The notes under the pieces: model-generated
What the model saw: only the letters and a program-made list of their open reading frames with translations
Databases searched by the model: none
Told to the model about the DNA's origin: nothing
Program-made: the position numbers and the translations under genes
Origin: Petrolisthes cinctipes
Taxonomy: Eukaryota > Arthropoda > Malacostraca > Decapoda > Porcellanidae
DNA: 64,000 nt
Reading direction: 5' to 3'
Assembly: GCA_033782935.1 (NCBI GenBank)
Contig: JAWQEG010001220.1
Coordinates: 3,038,001-3,102,000, forward strand
Part shown: one piece after another, positions 62,091 to 64,000 of the stretch
How the letters are laid out: every line of letters begins with the position of its first letter
Numbering within the stretch: position 1 is the first letter of the stretch

Positions 62091-64000
62091 AAAAGTCGAT
62101 ATGTGCTTGCATCTTCTGTACCCGTTTATACCTCAAATTCTGACCCTAAACACCCGAAAATTCGATATTTTGGGGTCCCAGAAGCGATCTGTACATGCCT
62201 ACTCCGTGTTAGAGTATTTTCAAAAATCAGGCCCAAAACATGCTGAAAATCGATATTTTTGGTGCCCAAAGTCAATATGTGCATGTATCTTCTGTACCCG
62301 TTTATATCTCAAATTCAGGCTCAAAACACCCGAAAATTCAATATTTTGGGGTCCCAGAAGCAATCTGTACATGCCTACTCAGTGCTAGAATATTTTCAAA
62401 ATATAGGCTAAAAACATGCTAAAAATCGATCTTTTAGGTGCCAAAAAATCGATATCTCAAATTCAGTCCCAAAACACCCGAAAATTCGATATTTAGAGGT
62501 CCCAGAAGGTATCTGTACATGCCTACTCCGTGTTAGAGTATTTTCAAAATACAGGCCAAAAACATACTGAAAATCGATCTTTTAGGTGCCCAAAAGTCGA
62601 TATGTGCATGCATCTTCTGTACCCGTTTATATCTCAAATTCAGGCTCTAAACACCCGAAAATTCAATATTTTGGGGTTCCAGAAGCAATCTGTACATGCC
62701 TACTCAGTGTTAGAGTATTTTCAAAATACAGGCCCAAAACATGCTGAAAATCGATATTTTAGATGCCCAAAGTCAATATGTGCATGTATCTTCTGTACCC
62801 GTTTATATCTCAAATTCAGGCTCAAAACACCCGATAATTCAATATTTTCGGGTCCCAGAAGCAATCTGTACATGCCTACACAGTGCTAGAATATTTTCAA
62901 AATATAGGCTAAAAACATGCTAAAAATCGACATTTTAGGTGCCAAAAAATCGATATCTCAAATTCAGTCCCAAAACACCCGAAAATTCGATATTTAGAGG
63001 TCCCAGAAGGTATCTGTACATGCCTACTCCGTGTTAGAGTATTTTCAAAATACAGGCCAAAAACATACTGAAAATCGATCTTTTAGGTGCCCAAAAGTCG
63101 ATATGTGCATGCATCTTCTGTACCCGTTTATATCTCAAATTCTGGCCCTAAACACCCGAAAATTCGATATTTTGGGGTCCCAGAAGCGATCTGTACATGC
63201 CTACTCCGTGTTAGAGTATTTTCAAAATTCAGGACCAAAACATGCTGAAAATCGATATTTTTGGTGCCCAAAGTCAATATGTGCATGTATCTTCTGTACC
63301 CGTTTATATCTCAAATTCAGGCTCAAAACACCCGAAAATTCAATATTTTGGGGTCCCAGAAGCAATCTGTACATGCCTACACAGTGCTAGAATATTTTCA
63401 AAATATAGGCTAAAAACATGCTAAAAACGACATTTTAGGTGCCAAAAAATCGATATCTCAAATTCAGTCCCAAAACACCCGAAAATTCGATATTTAGAGG
63501 TCCCAGAAGCGATCTGTACATGCCTACTCCGTGTTAGAGTATTTTCAAAATACAGGCCAAAAACATACTGAAAATCGATCTTTTAGGTGCCCAAAAGTCG
63601 ATATGTGCATGCATCTTCTGTACTCGTTTATATCTCAAATTCAGGCTCTAAACACCCGAAAATTCAATATTTTGGGGTCCCAGAAGCAATCTGTACATGC
63701 CTACTCAGTGTTAGAGTATTTTCAAAATACAGGCCCAAAACATGCTGAAAATCGATATTTTAGATGCCCAAAGTCAATATGTGCATGTATCTTCTGTACC
63801 CGTTTATATCTCAAATTCAGGCTCAAAACACCCGATAATTCAATATTTTCGGGTCCCAGAAGCAATCTGTACATGCCTACACAGTGCTAGAATATTTTCA
63901 AAATATAGGCTAAAAACATGCTAAAAATCGACATTTTAGGTGCCAAAAAATCGATATCTCAAATTCAGTCCCAAAACACCCGAAAATTCGATATTTAGAG
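62029..64000 (+). repeat. 1001 bp repeat at the window end
   Basis: Starts are 62029, 62530, 63031 and 63531. The 62530 unit and the partial unit at 63531-64000 match at offset 1001; the missing base is in CTAAAAACGACATT near 63424. Both share CCCGATAATTC and TTTTCGGGTCCC (62832 and 63833). The array continues past the window edge in mid-C monomer. Confidence 0.87.

Larger units (their letters stand above)
1..64000 (+). repeat. Satellite DNA array filling the whole window
   Basis: The entire window is a head-to-tail array of related monomers of about 177, 176 and 148 bp. Each is recognised by a GTGTTAG or GTGCTAG start, an ATTTTCAAAAT dyad about 10 bases in, a TCGATAT or TCAATAT core and a GTCCCAGAAG tail. 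Every landmark I followed lies on the same strand, and I found no inversion, no foreign insertion and no unique spacer. The array is cut by both window edges. The monomer length fits the nucleosomal repeat range usual for centromeric satellites of plants and animals, which is the basis for suggesting a centromeric or heterochromatic location; this is inference because no CENH3 or FISH data are visible. I do not recognise the family. An abundant subtelomeric or knob-type satellite is an alternative. Confidence 0.97.

Noticed and set aside
62837..62853. Restored functional CENP-B box
   Set aside because: The CGGG end is present but TTCG is TTCA and the central A is T, so it still matches only seven of nine fixed positions.
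1..64000. CRISPR-like array of repeats and spacers
   Set aside because: The whole 148-177 bp monomer is repeated and there are no variable unique spacers of 25-40 bp. No cas-like gene is present.
1..64000. Prokaryotic operon or phage content
   Set aside because: No gene organisation, ribosome-binding-site pattern or unique coding sequence is seen. A 64 kb pure tandem array is a eukaryotic heterochromatin pattern.
1..64000. Internal RNA polymerase III promoter or tRNA-derived origin
   Set aside because: I found no convincing A box and B box pair or tRNA-like fold in the monomers by eye.

Overview
This 64 kb window is one uninterrupted block of tandemly repeated satellite DNA. I see no protein-coding gene, RNA gene, transposon, CRISPR array or unique-sequence island. 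The repeat runs off both ends, so the true array is longer than the window. A monomer of nucleosome-like length (177/176 bp, with a 148 bp derivative), several levels of higher-order repeat (HOR) and recent multi-kb internal duplications point to a eukaryotic chromosome, most plausibly a centromeric, pericentromeric or other heterochromatic satellite array. I do not recognise the family and cannot name the species. One 148 bp monomer counted by hand is 38% G+C.

Three monomer classes, all in the same orientation, build the array. A is 177 bp and begins GTGTTAG. B is 176 bp, or 166 bp when a 10 bp junction segment is missing. C is 148 bp, begins GTGCTAG and lacks 29 bp. A-B-C makes a 501 bp trimer (491 bp with the short junction). 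A, B and C each have two subtypes, and where the subtypes alternate the repeat is a six-monomer, 1002 bp HOR (A1-B1-C2-A2-B2-C1). It is cleanest at 10260-12263 and 51609-52610. Variants lacking one class are interspersed: A-C dimers of 325 or 315 bp, B-C dimers of about 314 bp, A-A-C, B-B-C and A-B-B-C blocks, and fused or hybrid monomers.

A third level of organisation sits on top: long in-register duplications of many monomers. Periods are 2309 bp (37-4628), 2563 bp (about 3900-9091), 4794 bp (15936-25783, nearly identical copies), 1632 bp (27266-30312), 1631 bp (about 33195-36480), 2637 bp (42720-47165), and a nested mosaic of 2317/2307/2622/4114 bp offsets (53791-62090). Two looser pairs are separated by other repeats: 12264-13460 with 25616-26812, and 32348-36984 with 37741-40756. 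This is the pattern expected of unequal exchange or gene conversion within a homogenising satellite.

There is no evidence of genes working together. Any function would be structural (nucleosome phasing, kinetochore or heterochromatin platform). Features that could matter for it are a near-perfect dyad at the start of each monomer, a second imperfect hairpin, roughly helically spaced A/T tracts, and a degenerate 7-of-9 resemblance to the CENP-B box. Reading frames up to 215 codons exist only because several repeat lengths are multiples of three; I do not treat them as genes. Coordinates of monomers were derived by reading the GTGTTAG/GTGCTAG landmarks; identities between long copies were compared by eye, not aligned.
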